DNA of 42,871 nt, from positions 6,079 to 48,949 of the forward strand of contig HF998499.1 of the NCBI GenBank assembly GCA_000433775.1, written 5' to 3'. The stretch is from Corallococcus sp. CAG:1435 (GTDB lineage: Bacteria > Bacillota > Clostridia > Christensenellales > CAG-314). Made by a program: the position numbers and the translations under genes. Below are positions 18,049-25,053 of this stretch, piece by piece (positions within the stretch are counted from its first letter, which is position 1; the number at the start of each line of letters is the position of its first letter). The notes under the pieces were generated by a model. The model had not been told where the DNA came from. It ran no database searches and saw nothing but the letters and a program-made list of their open reading frames with translations.

Positions 18049-18639
18049 ATGGCAGGATACATCGAGCCCATCGAAAAACTGATAAGACAGTTTACAAAAC
18101 TCCCCGGCGTGGGGGCAAAAACTGCGCAAAGATACGCTTTGACGGTACTTTCCATGACGGAGGAGGAGGCAAAAGCCTTTGCGGCAGCCGTCGTGGAAGC
18201 CAAAACCAACGTCAAGGTGTGTTCCGTCTGCGGAAACTACACCGACGAAGATCCCTGCCACATCTGCAAAACAAGGGACAGTTCGGTAATTTGCGTAGTG
18301 CAGGAAGCCAAAGACGTGCTGGCAATAGAACGTCTGGGCGAGTACCGTGGCGTGTACCACGTTTTGGGCGGAGTACTCAACCCGCTGCGTGGCGTGGGAC
18401 GTGACGACATACGTCTGGCGCAGTTGTTTCAACGTTTGACTGGGGACGTTAAAGAGGTCATTTTGGCAACGGACACTTCCGCCGAAGGGGAAGCCACTGC
18501 AACCTACATTGCCCGCTACGTCAAACAGTACGGCGTCAAAGTTACACGTCTTGCGCAGGGCATATCCGTCGGAAGCGAATTGCAGTACGCCGACGAAGTT
18601 ACCCTTTCAAGAGCCTTTTCCAACAGAAAGGAAGTGTAG
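18049..18639 (+). CDS. recR: Recombination protein RecR
   Basis: RecR acts with RecO and RecF in daughter-strand gap repair. The 196-residue length is typical. It has the helix-hairpin-helix LPGVGAKTAQRYALTVLSM, the C4 zinc motif CSVCGNYTDEDPCHIC and the TOPRIM domain beginning ICVVQEAKDVLAIERLGEYRGVYHVLGG. The family signature LATDTSAEGEATATYIARYV is also present. The start is one base after ybaB. It closes the operon; no clear terminator follows. Confidence 0.96.
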   Translation: MAGYIEPIEKLIRQFTKLPGVGAKTAQRYALTVLSMTEEEAKAFAAAVVEAKTNVKVCSVCGNYTDEDPCHICKTRDSSVICVVQEAKDVLAIERLGEYRGVYHVLGGVLNPLRGVGRDDIRLAQLFQRLTGDVKEVILATDTSAEGEATATYIARYVKQYGVKVTRLAQGISVGSELQYADEVTLSRAFSNRKEV

Positions 18640-18822
18640 TCTAGTCAGCCACGCTACGGCAGAAATGTTGTGCGCCGTGGCGTTGGAATTTTCCGGTTAT
18701 TTGTGCGATGCCATGTTGAGAAAACAAATTTTGCAACAGGGCTTTTGAAGCGGCAACCGACGTGTTTTTGTAAAAACAGTCTTGCGGTGAAAATTTCTTA
18801 CGTAACAATCTGACACAAATTT

Positions 18823-18852
18823 TTGGTAACGGTAGTTAAAATTCGGTATTTT
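18823..18852 (+). promoter_or_regulatory. Possible promoter for the S4-ispDF pair
   Basis: TTGGTA, 18 bp, TATTTT, ending 31 bases before the S4 gene. Moderate match only. Confidence 0.35.
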
Positions 18853-18883
18853 TTGTTGTGAAAAATACACTTGGAGTGCGAAA

Positions 18884-19132
18884 ATGCGTTTGGACAAGTT
18901 TTTGAAAGTATCCAGAATACTCAAACGCCGCACCGTTGCGCAGGAAGCGTGCGACGGCGGTAAGGTGGACGTCAACGGCAGAGCGGCAAAACCGGGCTGT
19001 CAACTTAAAGTGGGCGACGTTGTGTGCGTTCACTTTGCAGGAGGAAGTTTGTCTTTCAGGGTGAAGGCAATAAAGGAAACTGTAAAAAAGGATGAAGCCT
19101 CGGAAATGTACGAGATAATACTGCCACAATGA
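18884..19132 (+). CDS. rqcP: S4-domain RNA-binding protein, RqcP-like
   Basis: This 82-residue protein is almost entirely one S4 domain: RLDKFLKVSRILKRRTVAQEACDGGKVDVNGRAAKPGCQLKVGDVV. The size and motif match RqcP/YabO, which helps add C-terminal alanine tails to stalled nascent chains, and not the larger ribosomal S4 or pseudouridine synthases. TTGGAG sits 9 bases before the ATG. Its stop overlaps the ispDF start (ATGA). The assignment to RqcP and not another short S4 protein rests on length and on the KFLKVSR motif. Confidence 0.85.
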   Translation: MRLDKFLKVSRILKRRTVAQEACDGGKVDVNGRAAKPGCQLKVGDVVCVHFAGGSLSFRVKAIKETVKKDEASEMYEIILPQ

Positions 19133-20190
19133 AAAGCGTAATAATAGTTGCCGGTGGAGCGTCAAAGCGTTTCGGCAAAAACAAACTGAAAGAAGAAATT
19201 TTCGACAAAAGCGTTTTACAGCACAGTGTGGACGCTTTTTTGGGCATTGCCGACGAAATAATCGTAGTGGGCAAGTACTCCGTTTGCGGGGCAAAGTGCG
19301 TAAAGGCCGGTTCAACACGCAACAAATCGGTGCGCAACGGTGTCAAAGCCGTTTCGCCTCAATGCACGCTTTTGGCTATTCACGACGGGGCGCGTCCCTT
19401 TGTTTCCCGCAGTCTGGTGCAAAAACTGTTTGACGAGGCGCAAAAGTTCGGAAGTGCCGTGCCTTGTCTTCCCGTTACCGACACGCTTTGGGAAAACACC
19501 GACGGCGTTGCCCAAAGGCGTGAGAGAAACAACTTTTTCACTGTGCAAACGCCGCAGGTATTTCATTACGAAAAATTGGTGTGCGCTCTTCAAAACTTTC
19601 CTAAAGATTTTCCCGACGAAAGCACGCTGTTTTCGCAGGCGTACGGCGAAGTGCATTTTGTCGAGGGGGAACGAAGCAACCGAAAACTGACCGTGGCGCA
19701 GGATTTGCCCGTGTACAGGGTAGGAAACGGCTTTGACGTGCATGCCTTTGGCGAAGGCAACGGTTTTGTGTTGGGAGGAGTGCACATTCCTTTCGACAAA
19801 AAATTGCTGGGACATTCCGATGCCGACGTGCTGTGTCACGCAATTTGCGATGCCGTGCTTTCCGCATCGGGCAACAAGGATATCGGCTGGCAGTTTCCCG
19901 ACACCGACGACGTCTATCTCGGCGCCGACAGCATGAAACTGTTGGAACAATGCGTTGCTTTGGCGGAAAAATCGGATTTCTGCGTGGAAAATGTATCCGC
20001 CGTGGTAATTTGTCAACGCCCGAAAATTGCCCCCTATCTGGACGAAATGGCGCAAAAACTTGCAACGGTATTGAAAATTGCGTCATCATGTGTGAACATT
20101 TCTGCCACAACCACGGAAAAACTCGGTGCGCTTGGCAACGGCGACGGCATTGCCTGTCAGGCAACGGTCTTGCTGTCGCAAAAATTGTGA
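19129..20190 (+). CDS. ispDF: Bifunctional IspD/IspF isoprenoid enzyme
   Basis: This 353-residue fusion carries out steps 3 and 5 of the MEP isoprenoid pathway. The N-terminal IspD part (residues 1 to about 190) has the CTP-binding VIIVAGGASKRFGKNK and IHDGARPFVS. The C-terminal IspF part (from about 195) has GNGFDVHAF with metal ligands, LGGVHIPFDKKLLGHSDADVLCHAICDAVL, DIGWQFPDTD and ISATTTEKLGALGNGDGI, all typical of IspF. The linker is short. Fusion is known in some bacteria, and both domains look complete. The start overlaps the upstream S4 stop. Confidence 0.95.
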   Translation: MKSVIIVAGGASKRFGKNKLKEEIFDKSVLQHSVDAFLGIADEIIVVGKYSVCGAKCVKAGSTRNKSVRNGVKAVSPQCTLLAIHDGARPFVSRSLVQKLFDEAQKFGSAVPCLPVTDTLWENTDGVAQRRERNNFFTVQTPQVFHYEKLVCALQNFPKDFPDESTLFSQAYGEVHFVEGERSNRKLTVAQDLPVYRVGNGFDVHAFGEGNGFVLGGVHIPFDKKLLGHSDADVLCHAICDAVLSASGNKDIGWQFPDTDDVYLGADSMKLLEQCVALAEKSDFCVENVSAVVICQRPKIAPYLDEMAQKLATVLKIASSCVNISATTTEKLGALGNGDGIACQATVLLSQKL

Positions 20191-20627
20191 GCGCAATAAT
20201 CTAGCATTAAACTTTGTTTTGTAACGATGGGCAATTCCGATGTTTTTGTGTTGGCGGTACGCCTGTTTCGTCATTGTGAAACGGCGCATTTGCGGCAAAG
20301 ACGTACAGACGAGCAGACTCTTGCAGAGAACTTTTTTAATTTGTCTGCGACGTCACTTTTTCAAGCGTTGCGTAAAATGTTCAAGGTGTGTGCAGTTTTC
20401 GTGAATACTTTTAGCAAACCGTCAAGACATTTGTTTTTTTTGACGATAAAGTCCTTTGGGCGATTCGCAAGGTGTTTTTGTGCAAAATTGCTTGTAACAA
20501 TGTGTTTATTTAAGGTGGCGCAAAGTAGATTTGAAATCCTGACTGACAGGAAGTAAACTTTTTTTACGGAAACAGAAATTTGTTTTGACACAAAGTTGAC
20601 TTTCAACATTCAAATTTGCAACAGGTA
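20191..20627. other. Spacer without a supported gene
   Basis: About 440 AT-rich bases. Open frames up to 109 codons on the plus strand and 82 on the minus strand have no ribosome site and no recognisable motif. Nothing beyond the pyrophosphatase promoter at its right edge is supported. Confidence 0.5.
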
Positions 20628-20656
20628 TTGACAAACACTGCAAAATTGTGTATTAT
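20628..20656 (+). promoter_or_regulatory. Promoter of the pyrophosphatase gene
   Basis: Perfect TTGACA, 17 bp, TATTAT. It ends 27 bases before the ATG, with AGGGGG between. Confidence 0.85.
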
Positions 20657-20682
20657 CTATAAACAACACAAGGGGGTATTCT

Positions 20683-21219
20683 ATGAACATCTGGCACGAC
20701 ATTGCAAGAGATCGCATCAAGGAAGACGACTTTTACGCAGTGGTGGAAATCACCAAGGGAAGCAAGATGAAGTACGAACTGGACAAGGAAACAGGTTTGC
20801 TTGTTTTGGACAGAATACTGTACACATCCACACACTATCCCGCCAACTACGGACTTATTCCACGCACGCTTGCAGGAGACGGCGACCCGATGGACGTGCT
20901 TATTTTGTCCTCCGAGCCTCTTTTGCCGTTGTCTTTGGTGAGATGCTATCCAATCGGCGTCATTGTCATGAATGACAACGGTTCCACCGACGAAAAAATC
21001 ATCGCCATTCCCTTTTCCGACCCCACCTACAACAACTACAAATCGATACGTGATTTGCCCTCGCACATATTTGAAGAAATGCAGCATTTTTTCCGTGTGT
21101 ACAAGGAATTGGAAAACAAACCCACCTCCGTTTCGGAAACTTTCGATGTGGACGTGGCAGTGAAAATAGTGCAAAAGTCTATTGATGAATACATCGAAAA
21201 AATTCTTTCCAAAAGATAA
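20683..21219 (+). CDS. ppa: Inorganic pyrophosphatase (family I)
   Basis: This 178-residue enzyme hydrolyses pyrophosphate to drive biosynthesis. It has the family I signatures [17 protein letters not shown], then [22 protein letters not shown] with the metal-binding DxDxxD pattern, and [21 protein letters not shown] at 20671-20676 supports the ATG. The gene is monocistronic, between its own consensus promoter and a strong terminator. Confidence 0.95.
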   Translation: MNIWHDIARDRIKEDDFYAVVEITKGSKMKYELDKETGLLVLDRILYTSTHYPANYGLIPRTLAGDGDPMDVLILSSEPLLPLSLVRCYPIGVIVMNDNGSTDEKIIAIPFSDPTYNNYKSIRDLPSHIFEEMQHFFRVYKELENKPTSVSETFDVDVAVKIVQKSIDEYIEKILSKR

Positions 21220-21249
21220 AAAAAGCAACCTTTTCAGGTTGCTTTTTTT
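21220..21249 (+). terminator. Terminator of the pyrophosphatase gene
   Basis: Stem AAAAAGCAACC / GGTTGCTTTTT with a TTTTCA loop (21231-21236), then a T run. Confidence 0.92.
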
Positions 21250-21257
21250 GTAAAAGC

Positions 21258-21390
21258 GGTAATGCGTCGGGAAATGTAATTAAACGCATTTGTACATTTG
21301 TTTTATGGTTGGCTGTAGTGGTAACGTAACCGTTTTTGCGTTTATATGGGGAAAACGTTTGCAAACACTCAGAAAAATGCCAAACTGTGT
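21258..21390. repeat. Direct repeat copy 1 in the pyrophosphatase-exporter spacer
   Basis: This is a roughly 130-bp element that recurs at 21451-21580. Shared cores are GGTAATGCGTCGG..., GTACATTTGTTTTAT, TGGCAACGTAAC-like and AACGTTTGCAAACACTCAG. The spacing shrinks from 193 to 190 bp along the copies through small deletions. Confidence 0.85.
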
Positions 21391-21450
21391 CTTTTGATAA
21401 GTATCAGTTGTACAGGACGGCAATAAACCGTTGTAGCGGTTTCACGCTAG

Positions 21451-21580
21451 GGTAATGCATCGGAAAATGTAAAACGCATTGGTACATTTGTTTTATTGTA
21501 GACAGTGGTGGCAACGTAACTGTTTTGCTTTTATATAGGCAAAAACGTTTGCAAACACTCAGAAAAATGTCTAACTGTGT
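21451..21580. repeat. Direct repeat copy 2 in the pyrophosphatase-exporter spacer
   Basis: This is the partner of 21258-21390, with roughly a dozen substitutions and a few small indels. Minus-strand frames in the two copies give related but shifted peptides, so any coding function is lost. Confidence 0.85.
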
Positions 21581-21802
21581 ATTGACTTTTTTTGGAAGTT
21601 TCCGCAACTTGTAAACGCTTGCAGTACCTGTAAAACACGTAATTCTTTGCCGTCAGTGCAAAAGCATTTTTTGGCTGTGTGCAATCTTGCAACACGTGGG
21701 CAACTGTTTGTTGTAGAATAATTTCTCAAACGTATTGCAATAGGTTCGGACGAAATTCACATTGTCGCAGGATACATTGCAATTCAGTGTTTGAAGCAGA
21801 GT

Positions 21803-21841
21803 AAAACAAAACGGTACATTTATTTTCACAATAATGTACCG
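21803..21841 (-). terminator. Terminator of the EamA exporter gene
   Basis: Stem CGGTACATT / AATGTACCG with a 12-base loop; in the minus direction it is followed by TTTTGTTTTAC. Confidence 0.75.
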
Positions 21842-21876
21842 TATCGTTGCAAATTGAAAGCATTGTGCTTTTCACT

Positions 21877-22938
21877 TCACATTGATCCTTTGTTTTTGTT
21901 TGTTTTGTGTTTTTTGCCCTTGTATTGAGTGGCGCTTTCCGCAGTAAAATTTTCCTTTGTTTGCGTTGCGGAATAATTTTCCTGCACGTCGCTTTGCGTA
22001 TTTTCTGAAACCGCCTGTCGTTTGTTAATGACGGTAGGAAGTATTTCTATCAGCACAACGGCAGCCAGCACAAACAGTCCTCCCACGCAAATTTGCCACG
22101 TGAGGGCTTCACGGCCGGCAATTACCGAACACACTGCGCCAATGGGCGATTCGCATCCGATGATAATGGAAGTTTCCGTCGGGGAAAGTTTGCTTTGTGC
22201 AAAGGTCTGCGAAAAGTAGGCAAATGCCGTTCCCAAAAGAGAAACTATTGCCAGCAACCACCAGCATTTTTCCCACTGAACCGTTTGAAAATCGGCGTAA
22301 TTACCGCTTTCAAACGTCAGCGACGACACAATAAACAGCAACGCACACACTACAATTTGCACCACGGTAAGGGAAGAAGAGTCTGCACGGTTGTTTTTGA
22401 GGGCACTGTCTATCCACACAATTTGTGCGGCAAAAAATAAAGAGCCGCCAAGTGTAAGCATGTTGCCAAGTACTACGTTGTCGCCTTTGGCGGGAGATTC
22501 TACGTTGATGTTGAGTATTGCCAACCCTGCAAGGGCAACGATAACGCCCAAAACAACTAACAGCGAAGGACGTTTTTTCAAAAAAATCCATGCAAGAAAA
22601 GGCACGTACAAAACGTACGAAGCAGTGAAGAAACCACAGGATGCAGGGGTGGTGTACTTCAACCCCACAAGTTGAAGAGCAAATCCGCCAAACAACATTG
22701 CTCCTCCTACCACGCCGTACAGTATCGTGTTTTTGGTAAGTTTGACTTTTCGGCAGAAAATAATTGCAACAATCACCGCAGCAACGGAAAAGCGCAGTGC
22801 GTTGAGCGTTATCGGAAGGTCGTTGAAGCCGTTTTGCAAAAGCAAATCGCTGAACAAAAAGCCTACTCCCCAAACCATCGCCGTAAAGGAAAGCATCACC
22901 AATGCCAAAATATGCTGTTGTCTTTCTTTGTTTGCCAT
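21877..22938 (-). CDS. EamA/DMT family transporter
   Basis: This 353-residue membrane protein has about ten predicted hydrophobic segments and two EamA repeats. The first begins near LVMLSFTAMVWGVGFLFSDLLLQ with LNALRFSVAAVIVAIIF; the second includes FAYFSQTFAQSKLSPTETSIIIGCESPIGAVCSVIAGREALTW. It probably exports metabolites or amino acids; the substrate is not readable. The C-terminal 45 residues are hydrophilic (KGKKHKTNKNKG). I start at ATG 22938 after GGAAAG; a longer frame from GTG 23046 runs across the leader and has no transmembrane logic. A consensus promoter, a possible leader peptide and a hairpin precede it. Confidence 0.88.
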   Translation of the reverse strand: MANKERQQHILALVMLSFTAMVWGVGFLFSDLLLQNGFNDLPITLNALRFSVAAVIVAIIFCRKVKLTKNTILYGVVGGAMLFGGFALQLVGLKYTTPASCGFFTASYVLYVPFLAWIFLKKRPSLLVVLGVIVALAGLAILNINVESPAKGDNVVLGNMLTLGGSLFFAAQIVWIDSALKNNRADSSSLTVVQIVVCALLFIVSSLTFESGNYADFQTVQWEKCWWLLAIVSLLGTAFAYFSQTFAQSKLSPTETSIIIGCESPIGAVCSVIAGREALTWQICVGGLFVLAAVVLIEILPTVINKRQAVSENTQSDVQENYSATQTKENFTAESATQYKGKKHKTNKNKGSM

Positions 22939-22970
22939 AAATATTCTTTCCGTAGGTAAAAATTGCCCTA

Positions 22971-23007
22971 TAAATAAAAATCGACAAACTAAAATATTAG
23001 TCTGTCG
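22971..23007 (-). terminator. Possible attenuator hairpin upstream of the EamA gene
   Basis: On the minus strand, stem CGACAGACTAA / TTAGTTTGTCG (22982-22992 with 22997-23007; one G-T pair) is followed by ATTTTTATTT. It lies between promoter and gene, so it can only act as a conditional terminator. It starts five bases after the stop of a short leader ORF. Confidence 0.6.
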
Positions 23008-23012
23008 TTTAC

Positions 23013-23048
23013 TTAAAAAGGCGAATGGACACGGGATTTCTCCCACAT
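23013..23048 (-). CDS. Possible 11-residue leader peptide (MWEKSRVHSPF)
   Basis: Within the transcript leader of the EamA gene, an ATG follows AGAAAGGAA closely, encodes MWEKSRVHSPF and ends in TAA just before the attenuator hairpin. A ribosome paused at its stop would cover the base of the hairpin. The Shine-Dalgarno spacing is short, and no comparative evidence is available. Confidence 0.4.
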   Translation of the reverse strand: MWEKSRVHSPF

Positions 23049-23072
23049 TTCCTTTCTTATTTCATTGACTAT

Positions 23073-23101
23073 ATTATATTGTAAACGACGTGTTTTGTCA
23101 A
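23073..23101 (-). promoter_or_regulatory. Consensus promoter of the EamA gene
   Basis: On the minus strand there is a perfect TTGACA, 17 bp and a perfect TATAAT, the best sigma-A promoter in the window. The transcript start would be near 23066, leaving a leader of roughly 130 bases. Confidence 0.92.
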
Positions 23102-23248
23102 CCTTATGTGCCAATCTTTTGCCTGAAAGCACACAAATTGCTTGTTTTTGGAAAATTTTTGCCGTTATAAATCTGTTTTTTGCCGTAATTTACCTGTTGC
23201 GAACCTGTCAAACAAAAGCGGCGTTCGCTTTTCGTGAAAAATTTGCCG

Positions 23249-23277
23249 TTGCTATTTCAATATTGTTTGTATATAAT
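23249..23277 (+). promoter_or_regulatory. Promoter of the YhhN-family gene
   Basis: TTGCTA, 17 bp, perfect TATAAT, 22 bases before the ATG. Confidence 0.7.
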
Positions 23278-23299
23278 GCTGTGCAGAGGAGGAACGGCA

Positions 23300-23959
23300 A
23301 TGCTTTGGTACGAGATAGTTTTTCTGGTAGTTTACGCCTGCCTTACAGTTGCGCTCATTACCATGAAAGCACTTAACATGGGAAACCGCAAACGTGGCGT
23401 TGTCAAGACAATCACGGCGGTGTCTTTTGCCGTTGCCGGTTTGTTGGGATGTATAAAATCGGGCGGAGGCAATTTCGTCATTGCCTGCATAGGTCTGTTT
23501 TTCGCCGCTATCGGGGATGTTTTGCTTATTTTCATGGACGACAGACGGTGGTTTGTCGGCGGAGTGTTGAGTTTCAGCATGGCAAGCCTGGTTCTCTCGG
23601 TGTTTTCCGTCGTACAGTACGGGTTTGTCTGGTGGTCGGTAATAGTTTTTGCAGTTTTCGCAGTGGCAAACGTGCTTTGCCAAAAATTCAACGTCTATTC
23701 CTTTGGAAGAAACGTGGTGTATCTCAATATCTACACAGTGCTTGTCGCCGTGTGCGGTTCGCTTGGACTTACCTTGATTTTTCAGGGGACGGCGCAACTG
23801 CCAACTTTTTTGTTTGGTATGGGCTGTTTTATGTACTACGTCAGCGACATATTTTTGGGACTGTATCTTTTCAAATTCCGCAACAGAATCGTGGACGCAA
23901 TAAATTCCCTTTTGTATTTCCCGGGTATGGTACTCATCGCATTCAGCATGATTGTGTAA
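23300..23959 (+). CDS. YhhN family membrane protein (lysoplasmalogenase-like)
   Basis: This 219-residue protein has about eight hydrophobic segments and YhhN/TMEM86-type features: FFAAIGDVLLIF (conserved GDxLL in a membrane helix), then GMGCFMYYVSDIFLGLYLF with the second conserved Asp, and LLYFPGMVLIAFS at the end. Family members hydrolyse the vinyl-ether bond of lysoplasmalogens. GAGGAGGAA precedes the ATG at 23300; the longer frame from 23234 would span the promoter. A terminator hairpin follows. Confidence 0.82.
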   Translation: MLWYEIVFLVVYACLTVALITMKALNMGNRKRGVVKTITAVSFAVAGLLGCIKSGGGNFVIACIGLFFAAIGDVLLIFMDDRRWFVGGVLSFSMASLVLSVFSVVQYGFVWWSVIVFAVFAVANVLCQKFNVYSFGRNVVYLNIYTVLVAVCGSLGLTLIFQGTAQLPTFLFGMGCFMYYVSDIFLGLYLFKFRNRIVDAINSLLYFPGMVLIAFSMIV

Positions 23960-23986
23960 ATGTTAAGCAATGTGCATATGTTTTTG

Positions 23987-24026
23987 CAAACGGTGTAACG
24001 TTTTTGGTACGTTACCCGTTTTTTTC
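23987..24026 (+). terminator. Terminator of the YhhN-family gene
   Basis: Stem AAACGG-GTAACG / CGTTAC-CCGTTT with a one-base bulge and a 9-base loop, ending in TTTTTTT. Confidence 0.8.
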
Positions 24027-24065
24027 GTGTAGCGGAAGTCGTTCCTGTGTGCCTGCAAATGTCTT

Positions 24066-24282
24066 TGCCTGTTTTGAATGTCGGCAAAACGCCGAACAAA
24101 CATTTTCCAGTAAGCGTTGAAGTATCCAAACTTTCGGCTTTGATGTTTCAATGATTGTTGTTCAACTGCTTGTTACCGTGCGTGCGGTGTCTCGTCAAAT
24201 TCATGCGTTTGCAACGTGTAAATTTGCACCTTTTCAGACTGTTGTTTTTTTGTCGAACATTTGCAATGTTTACAAAGTAATG
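24066..24282. repeat. Tandem 217-bp repeat, copy 1
   Basis: This 217-bp unit is directly followed by a near-identical copy. The 130 bases starting at ATGATTGTTGTTCAACTGC (24151/24368) appear identical by eye. Differences cluster in the first 80 bases. Confidence 0.93.
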
Positions 24283-24499
24283 TGCCTGTCTTGAATGTCG
24301 GCAAAACGTCGAACAAGCATTTCTCCGTAAGCGTTGACGTATCCTAACTTTCGGCTTTGATGATTCAATGATTGTTGTTCAACTGCTTGTTACCGTGCGT
24401 GCGGTGTCTCGTCAAATTCATGCGTTTGCAACGTGTAAATTTGCACCTTTTCAGACTGTTGTTTTTTTGTCGAACATTTGCAATGTTTACAAAGTAATG
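24283..24499. repeat. Tandem 217-bp repeat, copy 2
   Basis: This is the head-to-tail partner of 24066-24282. On the minus strand a readable coding-like stretch (FGYFNAYWKMFVRRFADIQ) appears in copy 1 and is altered in copy 2. I do not recognise a family and treat both as non-coding or relic. Confidence 0.93.
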
Positions 24500-24533
24500 T
24501 TTTGTTTGGACGTTTGCCGTTGCAAATTTCAAA

Positions 24534-24556
24534 GGGGCTGCCGCAACGGCAACCCC
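24534..24556 (-). terminator. Weak terminator after the Cys-rich mini-protein gene
   Basis: GC-rich stem GGGGTTGCCG / CGGCAGCCCC on the minus strand with a short loop, followed by TTTGAAATTT, so the T tract is imperfect. Confidence 0.5.
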
Positions 24557-24591
24557 CGTTTATCTTTAGTTATGTACAAGGTCGGGTGGTG

Positions 24592-24819
24592 TTATTTGCA
24601 TCCGCCGCCGAAGGAAATTCCCCCGCAGCAAACCAAAAGCGCCACCATGAGAAGCAGGCAGGTGGGGTTGACGTTGAGATTGAAGTTTTTCATCTTACCG
24701 CCGCAGCAGCACAAAAACAGGATAATGAGCAAAATCCATGTGCAGTTGCATCCGCCAAGGCATCCGCCGCCGTTTTCGCCGTATCCGCATCCGCCGTCGT
24801 TAAACATTCCGTTGAACAT
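24592..24819 (-). CDS. Cys/Gly-rich small membrane protein (HCB protein 13-like)
   Basis: This 75-residue protein has an unusual layout: a Gly/Cys/Asn-rich head (GGCGYGENGGGCLGGCNC), one hydrophobic segment (WILLIILFLCCCGG), a short polar link, a second hydrophobic segment (TCLLLMVALLVCCGG) and a GGGCK tail. Eleven or more cysteines are present. It resembles the clostridial proteins annotated as chorion class high-cysteine HCB protein 13, of unknown function. GGAGGTAAAAT immediately precedes the ATG, which makes expression likely despite the size. A spore-surface or membrane role is only a guess. Confidence 0.8.
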   Translation of the reverse strand: MFNGMFNDGGCGYGENGGGCLGGCNCTWILLIILFLCCCGGKMKNFNLNVNPTCLLLMVALLVCCGGISFGGGCK

Positions 24820-25015
24820 ATTTTACCTCCGTTTGCCGAACAATCGGCTTTGTATTGACTGTAAAGTCTACTTCACAATATGGATTTTCACAAAAAAGTG
24901 TTACTTTGACGCAGGTGTTTTTTCTCACTGTGCTTAACTTCCCGTGAAAATTTTGTTTTGCATTTATTTGTATGCAGGCACAAGCGTCTTTGTCACGGAA
25001 ACCTTTACTTTTTCG

Positions 25016-25044
25016 TTGACATTGGCTCAATGTTACAGTATCAT
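25016..25044 (+). promoter_or_regulatory. Promoter of the MATE gene, predicted leaderless
   Basis: Perfect TTGACA, 17 bp, TATCAT. Transcription would start at about 25051-25053, at or next to the ATG at 25054. No Shine-Dalgarno site is present. Confidence 0.7.
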
Positions 25045-25053
25045 TACAGTTGT

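Larger units (their letters stand above)
21250..21876. other. Spacer with a duplicated 130-bp element and a minus-strand terminator
   Basis: There is no supported gene. It contains the two repeat copies and the exporter's terminator (21803-21841). The bases between 21581 and 21800 show nothing I can name. Confidence 0.6.
24027..24591. other. Spacer occupied mainly by the 217-bp tandem repeat
   Basis: The repeat fills about 430 of these bases. A weak minus-strand terminator (24534-24556) is at the right end. Open frames through the repeat are period-driven and lack ribosome sites. Confidence 0.6.

Noticed and set aside
18660..18720. Stretch after recR faintly similar to ntpC bases 88-162 on the plus strand
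   Set aside because: The alignment needs several gaps and is not better than chance by eye. Kept out of the relic list.
21877..23046. 389-residue version of the EamA protein starting at GTG 23046
   Set aside because: It would be translated across the leader ORF and hairpin, lacks a ribosome site at the right spacing, and adds a non-conserved extension. The 22938 ATG has GGAAAG.
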